Positions 42,937 to 52,461 are shown, numbered from the stretch's first letter. The stretch: DNA of 64,000 nt from Bacteroidales bacterium (GCA_025358455.1 JANYJP010000108.1:1-64000), one strand, 5' to 3'. The notes: a model not told the origin generated them from the letters alone. A program made the numbers and translations.

Positions 42937-43478
42937 TGATCTCTAATCAGATAATGTTTATTCTGTTTTCAGCAATGATTATTGTCTTTTCAATACTGAC
43001 AGTGACATCGCGTAAGATTTTACGAGCTGCCGTGTATCTTCTTTTTGTTCTGGTTTCTACTTCAGGACTTTATTTCATGCTGGATTATCAATTTCTGGCT
43101 GCTGTGCAGTTGACATTGTACGCCGGTGGTATTGTAGTTCTTATCATATTCTCGATACTTTTGACAAGTCATATAAGCCAGAAGTTCGAACCCACAGGAA
43201 TTATGAAATCAGTTTTTTCTGCAATCGCCTCAATAGCCGGAGCCATACTCGCGATAATAACAATTCTTGATTATAATTTTTCTGCTACTGCTCAGGCTGC
43301 TAAAGAGGTTGATATGCGACTGATTGGAAACAGTCTGTTATCAGTTGATTATGACGGATACATACTTCCTTTTGAAGTAATATCAGTTCTGCTTCTTGCA
43401 GCAATGATAGCAGCTATAGTAATTGCAAAAAGAGGAGGACCTGAAAAAAGCGAGTTACCAACATTAAAACAGGAATAA
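42936..43478 (+). CDS. nuoJ: NADH-quinone oxidoreductase subunit J
   Basis: 180-aa membrane subunit with five helices. The conserved QLTLYAGGIVVLIIFSILL segment marks TM3, which contains the pi-bulge of the E-channel. The C-terminus is short and basic. Confidence 0.93.
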   Translation: MISNQIMFILFSAMIIVFSILTVTSRKILRAAVYLLFVLVSTSGLYFMLDYQFLAAVQLTLYAGGIVVLIIFSILLTSHISQKFEPTGIMKSVFSAIASIAGAILAIITILDYNFSATAQAAKEVDMRLIGNSLLSVDYDGYILPFEVISVLLLAAMIAAIVIAKRGGPEKSELPTLKQE

Positions 43479-43479
43479 T

Positions 43480-43797
43480 ATGAGCACAGGAATACCAGTA
43501 CAATACTTTTTGGTTCTGGCCACGATAATGTTTTTTACAGGCATTTACGGATTTCTTACACGAAGAAATTTGATAACAATGCTGATGTCAGTGGAACTGA
43601 TACTAAACGCGGTAAACATAAACTTCCTTGCTTTTAACAGGTATCTATATCCTCATAAACTCGAGGGTATGTTTTTCAGCCTCTTTATTATCGCCGTCGC
43701 TGCTTCAGAAGCTGCAGTAGCTATAGCCATAGTAATTAATATCTACAGGCGGTTTGCAACAATTAATGTTGAAGATGTTAACGAAATGAAACATTAA
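43480..43797 (+). CDS. nuoK: NADH-quinone oxidoreductase subunit K
   Basis: 105-aa, three-helix subunit. The conserved Glu in SVELILNAVNINFL is retained, and the third helix includes AVAASEAAVAIAIVI with its Glu. It starts 1 nt after nuoJ. Confidence 0.94.
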   Translation: MSTGIPVQYFLVLATIMFFTGIYGFLTRRNLITMLMSVELILNAVNINFLAFNRYLYPHKLEGMFFSLFIIAVAASEAAVAIAIVINIYRRFATINVEDVNEMKH

Positions 43798-43878
43798 AAA
43801 AATAGTGCGCGATACGTGATCAATACAACCATACAACTTTACCACCTTACAACCTTATAACCTTAGGCAACTTATAAT
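43798..43878 (+). repeat. nuoK-nuoL spacer with degenerate short repeats
   Basis: 81 nt, with imperfect repeats of ACAACTTTACCACCTTACA and ACCTTATAACCTTA, preceded by GCGCGATACGTGAT. It is the longest gap in the nuo operon. I see no promoter consensus or stem-loop that would split the transcript. Confidence 0.5.
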
Positions 43879-45798
43879 ATGATAAATTTCAGCTATACAA
43901 TATGGATTCCTCTGCTTCCCTTTTTCATGTTTATATTTCTGGGATTAGCAGGTCATAAGTATTTTCCAAAACTTTCAGGCATATTAGGAACCTGCGGATT
44001 GGCAATAATTACAGTGTTGTCATATATTACTGCTTACAAATACTTTTTCACAACTGAGAAGGTAGATGGGGCATTTCAGAAAATAACAGCTTTTAATACA
44101 ACCTGGCTCCAGTTTACTGATAAGCTTCATATTGATTTGGGTGTCCTTCTTGACCCTATTTCAGTGATGATGCTTGTTGTGATCACAACAGTTTCGCTGA
44201 TGGTTCACATTTACAGTCTGGGCTACATGAAGGGGGAAAAAGGATTTGAACGATTTTTCGCATTTCTCTCACTCTTCAGCTTTTCGATGCTTGGATTAGT
44301 TCTGGCTACCAACATTTTTCAGATGTATATATTCTGGGAACTTGTCGGAGTATCATCTTTCTTGTTAATAGGATTCTATTACCAGAAGCCTTCTGCTGTG
44401 AGAGCATCAAAAAAAGCGTTTATCGTAACCAGATTCGCAGATCTCGGATTTCTGATAGGGATTCTTATCCTGTCGTTCAATACAAAAACATTTGATTTTA
44501 TTTCACTCACTGATCCTTCAGGAACTGCAATTACACAGGGAAGCGGAATTGGCTTTCTGGGACTTTCAATAATGACCTGGTCGATGATATTTGTGTTTAT
44601 GGGTGGCGTGGGTAAATCAGCAATGTTTCCTTTCCATATTTGGCTTCCTGATGCAATGGAGGGCCCGACGCCCGTTTCAGCGCTTATTCATGCTGCTACA
44701 ATGGTTGTTGCCGGTGTTTACCTTGTTGCAAGAATGTTCCCTATATACGCATTAGCTGCTCCTGTTGCACTTAATATTGTGGCTTATGTCGGGGCTTTCT
44801 CTTCTATATTTGCCGCAATCATTGCATGTACCCAGACTGATATCAAAAGGGTACTGGCCTACTCCACTATGTCGCAGATCGGTTATATGATGCTTGCCCT
44901 TGGTGTTTCGGGCTACGGAGGTCATGAAGGATTAGGATATATGGCATCAATGTTCCATCTGTTCACACATGCTATGTTCAAGGCATTGCTTTTCCTTGGT
45001 GCAGGTGCAATAATACACGCGGTTCACAGTAACCACATGACCGAAATGGGTGGATTACGCAAGTATCTTCCTATAACCCATATTACTTTTCTTATTGCCT
45101 GTCTGACTATTGCCGGAATTCCGCCATTATCAGGCTTTTTCAGCAAGGATGAGATACTGGCTGCAGCGTTGCACCACAATAAACTGTTGTTCGCTGTAGA
45201 GTATGCCGTTGCCGGACTTACGGCATTCTATATGTTCAGGCTCTATTTCAGTGTTTTCTGGGGAAAAGAAACAGCTTATCATCATACTCCTCACGAAGCC
45301 CCGGCAACAATGACAATACCGTTAATTATCCTCGCTATAGGATCAGTTCTCACAGGATTTATTCCATTTAATCAACTTGTTACCTCTGATGGCAGGGCTT
45401 TTGAATCAGAACTTGAACTTATGGTAGCAATTCCTTCAGTACTGATTGGTCTCCTGGGGATTGGAATAGCATACATATTGTATAAGAAGGAAAGTGCAAT
45501 CCCCGATAAGCTTGCCGCAACTTTTAAGTATAGTTATAAATGGGCCTACAACAAATTTTATATGGATGAAGTATATCTCTTTGTTACCAAAAAGATAATT
45601 TTCAAACTCATTTCTGAGCCTGTTGCATGGTTCGACAGGAACGTGGTAGATGCAACAATGAATGCTATAGCCAGCGTAACTCAGGGTGTCTCATTCAGAA
45701 TAAGAGGATTTCAATCGGGACAACTGCAGAAATATGGTTTTGTATTTATTACAGGAGCAATTATGCTGGCAATACTATTTATATACCTATGGAAGTAA
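43879..45798 (+). CDS. nuoL: NADH-quinone oxidoreductase subunit L
   Basis: 639-aa Mrp-antiporter-like subunit, about 16 helices. Key features are FWELVGVSSFLLIGFYYQKPSA (conserved Glu), GKSAMFPFHIWLPDAMEGPTPVSALIHAATMV (Lys/His of the channel) and the LFLGAGAIIHAVHSNHMTEMGGLRK loop. The amphipathic lateral helix and anchoring C-terminal helices are present, so it is full length. Confidence 0.95.
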   Translation: MINFSYTIWIPLLPFFMFIFLGLAGHKYFPKLSGILGTCGLAIITVLSYITAYKYFFTTEKVDGAFQKITAFNTTWLQFTDKLHIDLGVLLDPISVMMLVVITTVSLMVHIYSLGYMKGEKGFERFFAFLSLFSFSMLGLVLATNIFQMYIFWELVGVSSFLLIGFYYQKPSAVRASKKAFIVTRFADLGFLIGILILSFNTKTFDFISLTDPSGTAITQGSGIGFLGLSIMTWSMIFVFMGGVGKSAMFPFHIWLPDAMEGPTPVSALIHAATMVVAGVYLVARMFPIYALAAPVALNIVAYVGAFSSIFAAIIACTQTDIKRVLAYSTMSQIGYMMLALGVSGYGGHEGLGYMASMFHLFTHAMFKALLFLGAGAIIHAVHSNHMTEMGGLRKYLPITHITFLIACLTIAGIPPLSGFFSKDEILAAALHHNKLLFAVEYAVAGLTAFYMFRLYFSVFWGKETAYHHTPHEAPATMTIPLIILAIGSVLTGFIPFNQLVTSDGRAFESELELMVAIPSVLIGLLGIGIAYILYKKESAIPDKLAATFKYSYKWAYNKFYMDEVYLFVTKKIIFKLISEPVAWFDRNVVDATMNAIASVTQGVSFRIRGFQSGQLQKYGFVFITGAIMLAILFIYLWK

Positions 45799-45826
45799 TT
45801 GATTATCAAGAAAAAGACATTTAATT

Positions 45827-47332
45827 ATGGATATTTTAAGCCTGTTTGTACTAATACCAGTTCTGACCATTACCGGCATCCTGCTTTTAAAGGATGCACG
45901 CCAGGTTCGTCTTGTAGCCATATTCGGCATGAGCCTCCAATTAATCATGGCTGCTGTCCTTGTTTTCCTTTATTTGTCAGCACGTCATTCCGGGAATACT
46001 GATGAAATGCTATTTGTAAAAGATTACTTATGGTTTAAGAGTCTTAATATCCATTATGCTGTTGGTGTTGATGGAATATCCGTCGCGTTGATTTCCCTGA
46101 CCTCAATAGTTGTTTTTGCAGGATTATTTGCATCATGGGAAGTTGAATATCTGAAGAAAGAGTTTTTTATTTCTCTTATTCTTCTTGCAACAGGGGTTTT
46201 TGGGTTTTTCATTTCGATCGACCTGTTCACAATGTTCCTGTTTTACGAGCTCGCGGTAATTCCTATGTACCTTTTAATTGGAATATGGGGCACAGGACCA
46301 AAAGAATATTCAGCTATGAAACTGACTCTGATGCTTATGGGTGGTTCTGCATTGCTGCTATTAGGAATATTGGGAATATATTTCAACTCTGCACCGAACG
46401 GAGGCCGGCTGACTTTTAATATACTCGAGATTTCAAAGGTAGTGATCCCGATATCTGCTCAAAGGATATTCTTCCCGCTCACATTTATCGGATTCGGTGT
46501 TCTGGGCGCACTTTTCCCATTTCATACATGGTCACCTGACGGACATGCTTCCGCTCCTACCGCGGTCTCAATGCTGCACGCAGGTGTTCTGATGAAACTT
46601 GGCGGATACGGTGCTTTCAGGGTGGCGATTTTCCTTATGCCCCAGGCTGCAAAAGAATTATCATGGATCTTTATTATTCTCACTTCAATAAGTGTGGTAT
46701 ATGGTGCTTTTGGAGCAATAGCACAGAAAGATCTCAAATATATTAATGCTTACTCTTCAGTAAGTCATTGTGGTCTGGTATTGTTTGCAGTATTGATGAT
46801 GAACAAGACAGCTATGAACGGAGCGATCATACAAATGATCTCACATGGCTTAATGACAGCACTTTTCTTTGCTCTTATCGGGATGCTTTATGGACGTACC
46901 CACACCAGAATGATAAACCAGATGGGTGGTCTGATGAAGGTTATTCCTTTCCTTTCTGTATGTTATGTTATAGCAGGTCTGGCTTCTCTTGGACTTCCCG
47001 GATTGAGTGGATTTGTAGCTGAAATGACAATTTTCGTTGGAGCATTTCAGCATCCCGAACTCTTTTACAGGATCGTTACAATACTGGCCATCTCATCGAT
47101 TGTCATTACAGCGGTATATATTTTAAGGGTCATTGCAGTCCTCTTACTTGGTCCGACAACTAATGAACATTTCGAGCATCTGCCTGATGCAAAATGGTTT
47201 GAGAAAATATCCGTTGTTACTTTAATCGGTTCAGTTGCAGCTATTGGACTTGCCCCATTCTGGCTTTCTTCAATGATAGGAACAAGTCTACAACCAATAG
47301 TGGACCGTATAGTTGCTCTTAACCCGTTTTGA
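45827..47332 (+). CDS. nuoM: NADH-quinone oxidoreductase subunit M
   Basis: 501-aa antiporter-like subunit, about 14 helices. Conserved parts are FLFYELAVIPMYLLIGIWG (Glu of the channel), GALFPFHTWSPDGHASAPTAVSMLHAGVLMKLGGYG, the SVSHCGLVLFAV helix and MISHGLMTALFF. The usual length is about 500 residues. It is 28 nt downstream of nuoL. Confidence 0.95.
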   Translation: MDILSLFVLIPVLTITGILLLKDARQVRLVAIFGMSLQLIMAAVLVFLYLSARHSGNTDEMLFVKDYLWFKSLNIHYAVGVDGISVALISLTSIVVFAGLFASWEVEYLKKEFFISLILLATGVFGFFISIDLFTMFLFYELAVIPMYLLIGIWGTGPKEYSAMKLTLMLMGGSALLLLGILGIYFNSAPNGGRLTFNILEISKVVIPISAQRIFFPLTFIGFGVLGALFPFHTWSPDGHASAPTAVSMLHAGVLMKLGGYGAFRVAIFLMPQAAKELSWIFIILTSISVVYGAFGAIAQKDLKYINAYSSVSHCGLVLFAVLMMNKTAMNGAIIQMISHGLMTALFFALIGMLYGRTHTRMINQMGGLMKVIPFLSVCYVIAGLASLGLPGLSGFVAEMTIFVGAFQHPELFYRIVTILAISSIVITAVYILRVIAVLLLGPTTNEHFEHLPDAKWFEKISVVTLIGSVAAIGLAPFWLSSMIGTSLQPIVDRIVALNPF

Positions 47333-47367
47333 GTTTTGATTTATAAATGTTTGGATAATTTTATAAT

Positions 47368-48789
47368 ATGAGCTTAGGAACCTTTTTTATAATGCGGCAT
47401 GAACTGCTTCTGATAACTGCAGCTCTACTGGTGCTGATAGCAGAGATCTTCGTTGATGCCGGTAAAAAGAGAAGCATAAGTCTCTTCTCAGTCATTATTT
47501 TTGGCGTGATAACCCTTGCAGGATTCATTCCGTCACCAACAGGCACCGTCTTTGGAGGAATGTATATTTCATCAGGGACTACATTGTTGATGAAGAATAT
47601 CCTGAATATTGGAGTATTTCTTGTGTTTATTCAGTCGCTGACATGGCTTAAAAAGGAAGAAAATTCAGAAAAAATTAGTGAGTATTTTATTCTGCTTATA
47701 TTCACACTTACAGGTATGAATTTCATGATCTCAGCCGGTCACTTTTTAATGTTTTATATAGGAATTGAACTGGCTACCATACCAATTGCGGCATTAGCTG
47801 CATTTGACCGTTACAGGAATAAATCTGCCGAAGCCGGTATAAAGCTCATATTTTCATCGGCATTGTCTTCAGGTATCCTTTTGTATGGATTATCAATGAT
47901 TTACGGTACAACAGGCACTCTGTATTTCAGTGAAGTCGCCAAACTGTTTGTTAATAATAACCTGCAGATACTGGCGTTTATCTTTTTCTTTGCCGGGATG
48001 GCATTTAAAATTTCGATAGTACCTTTCCACCTGTGGACCGCTGACGTATATGAAGGTTCTCCCATAAATATAACTTCTTATCTTTCTGTAATTTCGAAAG
48101 GGGCGGCGGTCTTTGTACTGATAATCATTTTGTATACTGTATTCCCGGTAATAATGGGTACATGGCAGAAAACAATTTATGTTACGGCTATTCTGACAAT
48201 GACAATTGGTAACCTGTTTGCCATACGCCAGCAAAATCTGAAAAGGTTTCTTGCGTTCTCTTCTATTTCGCAGGCCGGATATATCCTACTCGGATTTATA
48301 GGTGGAAACCAGCTTGGAATGGCTTCAGTAATATACTACATATTGGTCTACATTTTTTCAAACCTGGGTGCATTCGGTGTTGTTACGGCGATATCCAATG
48401 CAACAGGAAAAGAAAATATGGATGACTATAACGGATTATATCAGACAAACCCGAAACTTAGTCTGATAATGATGCTGGCGCTATTTTCGCTGGCAGGTAT
48501 TCCACCGGTTGCAGGCTTTTTCGGCAAGTTTTTCCTTTTCACCGCGGCCGCTCAGAAAGGATTCTATCTGCTTGTCCTGATTGCAGTCTTAAATACAATT
48601 ATCTCTTTATTTTACTATCTACTTGTTGTTAAAGCAATGTTCATCAATAAAAATGAAAATCCAATTGAAAAGTTCAGAAGTGACTTTCCGACCAGATTTG
48701 CACTTGGCCTCTGTGTTGCCGGTATTGTTATAACCGGGTTCGCGAGTATAATTTTTGAAGCAATAAAGAATCTGAGTTTCGGAGTTTAA
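47368..48789 (+). CDS. nuoN: NADH-quinone oxidoreductase subunit N
   Basis: 473-aa antiporter-like subunit closest to the Q-module side of the membrane arm. The helices carry IGIELATIPIAALAAFDRYRN, MAFKISIVPFHLWTADVYEGSP and LKRFLAFSSISQAGYILLGF. It is the last nuo gene and is followed after 15 nt by the 117-aa protein. Confidence 0.95.
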   Translation: MSLGTFFIMRHELLLITAALLVLIAEIFVDAGKKRSISLFSVIIFGVITLAGFIPSPTGTVFGGMYISSGTTLLMKNILNIGVFLVFIQSLTWLKKEENSEKISEYFILLIFTLTGMNFMISAGHFLMFYIGIELATIPIAALAAFDRYRNKSAEAGIKLIFSSALSSGILLYGLSMIYGTTGTLYFSEVAKLFVNNNLQILAFIFFFAGMAFKISIVPFHLWTADVYEGSPINITSYLSVISKGAAVFVLIIILYTVFPVIMGTWQKTIYVTAILTMTIGNLFAIRQQNLKRFLAFSSISQAGYILLGFIGGNQLGMASVIYYILVYIFSNLGAFGVVTAISNATGKENMDDYNGLYQTNPKLSLIMMLALFSLAGIPPVAGFFGKFFLFTAAAQKGFYLLVLIAVLNTIISLFYYLLVVKAMFINKNENPIEKFRSDFPTRFALGLCVAGIVITGFASIIFEAIKNLSFGV

Positions 48790-48804
48790 TTAAAAGTAGA
48801 AGCC

Positions 48805-49158
48805 ATGGCTATAAATAATGCAAAACATATTGTAAGTGAGATAAATGGTATTCGTTGCACCATTATTGAAACAGGGGCTTCACTTGAAAGGGTTGCGTTC
48901 CTTAGTGACCTGCTATCATTTAACAATCTTGAAGTAAAAGATATGCCTGAAGTGGCTGGTGAACAGGGCGGCGAACCAAAATATACTATCGGAGTAACGG
49001 ATCTTATTTTCAATCCGGTATTTTCTATTTACGAAAAACAACTTAAAACCAAAGAAGGTCCTGCAGTAACTCCGGGTTACTGGAAACAGGAATGTACGGA
49101 ATGTGATCCACGATACTGGACGAGACGAAAAGGCGCCAGGCACACAATAGACGGTTAA
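48805..49158 (+). CDS. Small conserved protein after nuoN
   Basis: 117 aa of unknown function. Visible features are an N-terminal alpha/beta stretch (IVSEINGIRCTIIETGASLE, then RVAFLSDLLSFNNLEVKDMP), the YTIGVTDLIFNPVFSIYEKQL core and a Cys-containing tail (QECTECDPRYWTRR). Translational proximity to nuoN (15 nt) suggests co-transcription. I recall similar small proteins in other Bacteroidota but cannot name a family. The two cysteines in CTEC could bind metal, but this is speculation. Confidence 0.75.
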   Translation: MAINNAKHIVSEINGIRCTIIETGASLERVAFLSDLLSFNNLEVKDMPEVAGEQGGEPKYTIGVTDLIFNPVFSIYEKQLKTKEGPAVTPGYWKQECTECDPRYWTRRKGARHTIDG

Positions 49159-49162
49159 GGAA

Positions 49163-49915
49163 TTACAGATTTTCATCATTCCATATCTCCCAGGCTTTTT
49201 CTGCCTGGGAATGGAGCATTTTAATCCCGCTTATGGTTTTGCATCCCTGCTCCTTCCCCATCCTGAGAAATGATGTAAGCTCAGGATTATAAACCAGATC
49301 AAATAAGATATGTTTTTCATTCAGCAACCTGTAGTTTATATCAGGCTTGCCGGCAATATCAGGAAACATTCCGAGAGGTGTAGTATTGACAATCAGCTTG
49401 GTACTGTTTATTAACCTTAGATCAATATCATCGTATGAAATCACACCTGTTTTTTTGTTTCTCGACACAAGAGTAACATTCAACCCAAGTTTTTTAAGTA
49501 CATAACAAACAGCCCGCGAGCTTCCCCCGGTTCCAAGAACAATAGCATTCCCTTTACTTTCGGTTATATATGGCAACAGAGTATCTCTGATACCAGTTAC
49601 ATCACTGTTAAAACCAGATAATTTCACTTTCCCGTCGGATCTTTTGATTTTGATCACGTTAACAGCACCTATCTCTTCCGCTTCCTGTGTTATGTGGTCA
49701 AGGTAGAGGATCACTGCTGATTTATAAGGTATTGTAACGTTAAGTCCGCACAGTTCAGTATCGGCATCAATCAGAGACGGAAGCAGTTTCAGGTTATCAA
49801 TCGGGTAATTTTCATATGAACAATCATTAATATGCTCATTCTGAAACTTTCCAGCAAAATATTCATTTGAGAAAGAATGTCCCAGAGGATATCCTATGAG
49901 TCCAAATTTTCTCAT
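49163..49915 (-). CDS. aroE: Shikimate dehydrogenase
   Basis: 250-aa NADPH enzyme of aromatic amino-acid synthesis. The substrate motif is GYPLGHSFSNEYF, the catalytic Lys is in LNVTIPYKSAV, the NADP loop is VLGTGGSSRAVCYVL, and the SRNKKTG segment after strand 2 fits NADP binding. It is convergent with the nuo operon with a gap of only 4 nt, and is on the same strand as the phosphosulfolactate synthase upstream. Confidence 0.94.
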   Translation of the reverse strand: MRKFGLIGYPLGHSFSNEYFAGKFQNEHINDCSYENYPIDNLKLLPSLIDADTELCGLNVTIPYKSAVILYLDHITQEAEEIGAVNVIKIKRSDGKVKLSGFNSDVTGIRDTLLPYITESKGNAIVLGTGGSSRAVCYVLKKLGLNVTLVSRNKKTGVISYDDIDLRLINSTKLIVNTTPLGMFPDIAGKPDINYRLLNEKHILFDLVYNPELTSFLRMGKEQGCKTISGIKMLHSQAEKAWEIWNDENL

Positions 49916-49960
49916 TCTTGAATTATTTTATCAGGTAAAGTTATAATGACGATATGGAAT

Positions 49961-50734
49961 TTACTGTTTCAGATTATCCGGAAGAAACTGAAAAAAGGTA
50001 TCTCCACGCAGTCCAAGACGCAGCGTCTCAAGCGGAATGATCTCATGTGGAGCTATATTTCCGAGGTTGACATTCGCACCAAAATGTTTTATGAACCATG
50101 CTTGCTGTGATTTCAACGGAGCTTCCCATATTACATTTTCAAGTTTTACATGTTCAGCTATTCCACTGATTATCTTATTGTTTATCGAACCATCCTCGTT
50201 ATAAATTCCGGTTGTCCCTGATTCACGTGCTTCAGCAATAACCTTTACAGAACCAGCATTTAGTTCACTTTTCATCATTGCAACCCATTCCTCAGGAGTA
50301 TAAATGACGTCTTTTTTCTTTGATCCGACTTCAGAAATAACAGTACCTCTCTCTGCAAGTATGCTGATATATTCCAGTTTCCTGTTGTGCTCGAAATCAT
50401 AAGATCCGTCAGATACCTCCACCAATTCAATTTCATATTTGTCGAGGAATTTCACGAACCCGGCGAACATGTCTCTTATGATAAAAGCTTCAAAGAGGGT
50501 TCCTCCAAAATATGGAATTACCCCAGCTTTTTTATATATCGCAATTTTCTTTTCAAAACCGGGTGTTATAAGTGATGTACCAAAACCAAGTTTTACAAAA
50601 TCCGTGTACTCACTGCCAACAGACATAAAATCCTCAGCCTCCCTTATACTCAGACCTTTGTCCATAACCATTGTAATACCTGAATTTCGCGGTTTAACAG
50701 GTCTTTCAGGTATGAATGGAAGAACATTTTTCAT
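49961..50734 (-). CDS. Phosphosulfolactate synthase (ComA family)
   Basis: 257 aa of the ComA family, which adds sulfite to phosphoenolpyruvate to give phosphosulfolactate. Family features are RPVKPRNSGITMVMDKGL at the N-terminus, DFVKLGFGTSLI, the GTLFEAFIIRDMF strand-helix, EVSDGSYDF, RGTVISEVGSKKKD, IAEARESGTTGIY and LGLRGDTFF at the C-terminus. In Bacteroidota a sulfonate route to cysteate could feed sulfonolipids (capnine type), while in archaea the family serves coenzyme M synthesis. No comB, comC or comDE homologue is in the window, so the pathway is unknown. Confidence 0.85.
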   Translation of the reverse strand: MKNVLPFIPERPVKPRNSGITMVMDKGLSIREAEDFMSVGSEYTDFVKLGFGTSLITPGFEKKIAIYKKAGVIPYFGGTLFEAFIIRDMFAGFVKFLDKYEIELVEVSDGSYDFEHNRKLEYISILAERGTVISEVGSKKKDVIYTPEEWVAMMKSELNAGSVKVIAEARESGTTGIYNEDGSINNKIISGIAEHVKLENVIWEAPLKSQQAWFIKHFGANVNLGNIAPHEIIPLETLRLGLRGDTFFQFLPDNLKQ

Positions 50735-50749
50735 TTTGTGTAATATTGA

Positions 50750-52165
50750 TTATGGGAAAAGATTATTTCCCCCGAGAAGCTTTTTAATCTTCCTGGTCAG
50801 AAGTTTTAAAGGGAATATACCCTCAAAATCAGAGTAAAGTTCTTTGTCGATATTTAAAGCAATTGATAGATGGCGGAAAGCCTTTTCATTATTGCCGGTA
50901 TGTAAATAAAATGAGGCCAGAAGGTAATTTATGCCAGGTAAATCTCCTGTAATTTTATAGGCATGTTCAAGATACGGCAGAGCTTTCTCTGCAAGTCCGT
51001 CTTTAAGAATGATATTACCCAGATCTGCCCATACTTCGTCATAATAGGCGTCGAGTTTTAAAGCTTCCCTGAAACATCTTAAAGCTTCCTTCTTCTCTCC
51101 TTTGGAATAGTGAGCTTTCCCCAGCAGATACCATATTTCAGGGTTCTCATCATCGAGACGAACTGCTTTTCTGAAAAAGATGAGGCTGTCTTCAATATTG
51201 CCGGTGTTCAGCGCTATGATTCCCAGTCCAAACCATGGATCAGCAAAATCAGGTGCAAGTTCAATTGCCTCCTGATAATACTTCCTTGCCATGGTCAATT
51301 CACCGGTTTTTTCATAGCATTCTGCAAGATAAGTCATTGCTTCAAAACTTTCCGGCTCGTTTTCAAGGTATTCATGATATACAGGAATTGCTTCCGCAAA
51401 TTTTTCTATATTACTGAGAATATTTCCCTTGTTGAATAACGCAAAAGTATTCTGAGAATTAACAGCAAGTGCATAATCATAAGCTTCCATTGCTTTCTCA
51501 GACAATTCAAGCTTATTATATATTATCCCGAGATTATACCAGGCACTATCGGAAAAAGGTTCTTCTTCAAGATACAGGAGATAATATTTAATACTATTCT
51601 CAAAATCTTCAGTTTTCTCATAAGCGTAAGCGAGATCGTAAAGATGAGCCTTAAATTCCGGCTCCATCTCAACCAACCTGATCATATATGGAATCAGATG
51701 CTCATAATAATTCAGGTTCTGGAGAACTGAAGTGATTGCAAAAAGTATGTTTTCTACATCCTCTGAATCAAGTGTAAGAGAATAATCGAACATCTTCTTC
51801 GCGCCCTGAATATCGCCAAGAATGCCTAACGCGGTTCCTTTTGCTATAAATATCTCATGATTTCCGGGCTCAATGTTCTCCAGCTTTTTGAGCAGCCTCA
51901 AAGCTTCCACAGCTTTTCCCTTATCAAGCAAAACCCTGGCCTTCCTTAACTGTAACGATACTGAATGGGGATGTTGTTCACTTGCAAGAGTCGCGGCATC
52001 AAATGCCTTGGTAGAGTTGTTGCTCTCAATATAATAGTCAATAATCGTCTCAAATTCAATAACATCAAAAAAATAACTTTCATTATTTTTTCTCATTATC
52101 TCAAACTTCTGGACCGCATGTTTAACCTCTTCCTCGTAGGAAAACCCATACTTATCATCTTCCAT
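50750..52165 (-). CDS. Cytoplasmic TPR-repeat protein
   Basis: 471 aa, with no signal peptide. Tetratricopeptide repeats fill most of it from about residue 70 to 450, for example SAWYNLGIIYNKLELSEKAM and EIWYLLGKAHYSKGEKKEAL. The N-terminus is acidic and helical. It probably binds partner proteins, but the target is unknown. It is 15 nt upstream of the phosphosulfolactate synthase on the same strand. Confidence 0.85.
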   Translation of the reverse strand: MEDDKYGFSYEEEVKHAVQKFEIMRKNNESYFFDVIEFETIIDYYIESNNSTKAFDAATLASEQHPHSVSLQLRKARVLLDKGKAVEALRLLKKLENIEPGNHEIFIAKGTALGILGDIQGAKKMFDYSLTLDSEDVENILFAITSVLQNLNYYEHLIPYMIRLVEMEPEFKAHLYDLAYAYEKTEDFENSIKYYLLYLEEEPFSDSAWYNLGIIYNKLELSEKAMEAYDYALAVNSQNTFALFNKGNILSNIEKFAEAIPVYHEYLENEPESFEAMTYLAECYEKTGELTMARKYYQEAIELAPDFADPWFGLGIIALNTGNIEDSLIFFRKAVRLDDENPEIWYLLGKAHYSKGEKKEALRCFREALKLDAYYDEVWADLGNIILKDGLAEKALPYLEHAYKITGDLPGINYLLASFYLHTGNNEKAFRHLSIALNIDKELYSDFEGIFPLKLLTRKIKKLLGGNNLFP

Positions 52166-52185
52166 GGCTCACAAAAATATGCTTA

Positions 52186-52193
52186 CAAAATTA
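52186..52193 (-). promoter_or_regulatory. Candidate promoter for the TPR-comA-aroE run
   Basis: The minus strand reads TAATTTTG, an exact TAnnTTTG, 20 nt before the TPR start codon. A second overlapping match, TATTTTTG (52172-52179), would leave no leader. No -33 element is obvious. Confidence 0.45.
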
Positions 52194-52425
52194 ATACTAT
52201 TTTTAATACGGGTGTTTACATAAATTGCCAATTATCAACATTTTATTTTATTTATAAACACGTGAATTCTAGATCAATAAGTATATAACGCGAATAAATA
52301 GTATTATTTCACCTTCCTGACGCAACCTCATACCCGAAAAAGTCATCTATTATTTATACACGGATATTTATTAAATTAATATACCCTTATTTACCCTAGA
52401 ATTAACCTAAATTCTATCTTCGAAG

Positions 52426-52448
52426 AACCGGGCGACCTCCCGGTTTTT
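52426..52448 (+). terminator. Terminator-like hairpin upstream of the beta-propeller gene
   Basis: AACCGGG (52426-52432) pairs with CCCGGTT (52439-52445) around CGACCT, followed by TTTCATTTTAT. It sits between the divergent promoters and no plus-strand gene ends here. It may insulate the downstream promoter or be part of an attenuator. Confidence 0.5.
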
Positions 52449-52461
52449 CATTTTATATTAA

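Noticed and set aside
49188-49210. Perfect TCCCAGGC/GCCTGGGA hairpin after the nuo operon
   Set aside because: It lies inside the aroE coding region and its T-run is in the loop, not after the stem, so it is not a normal terminator for the nuo transcript.
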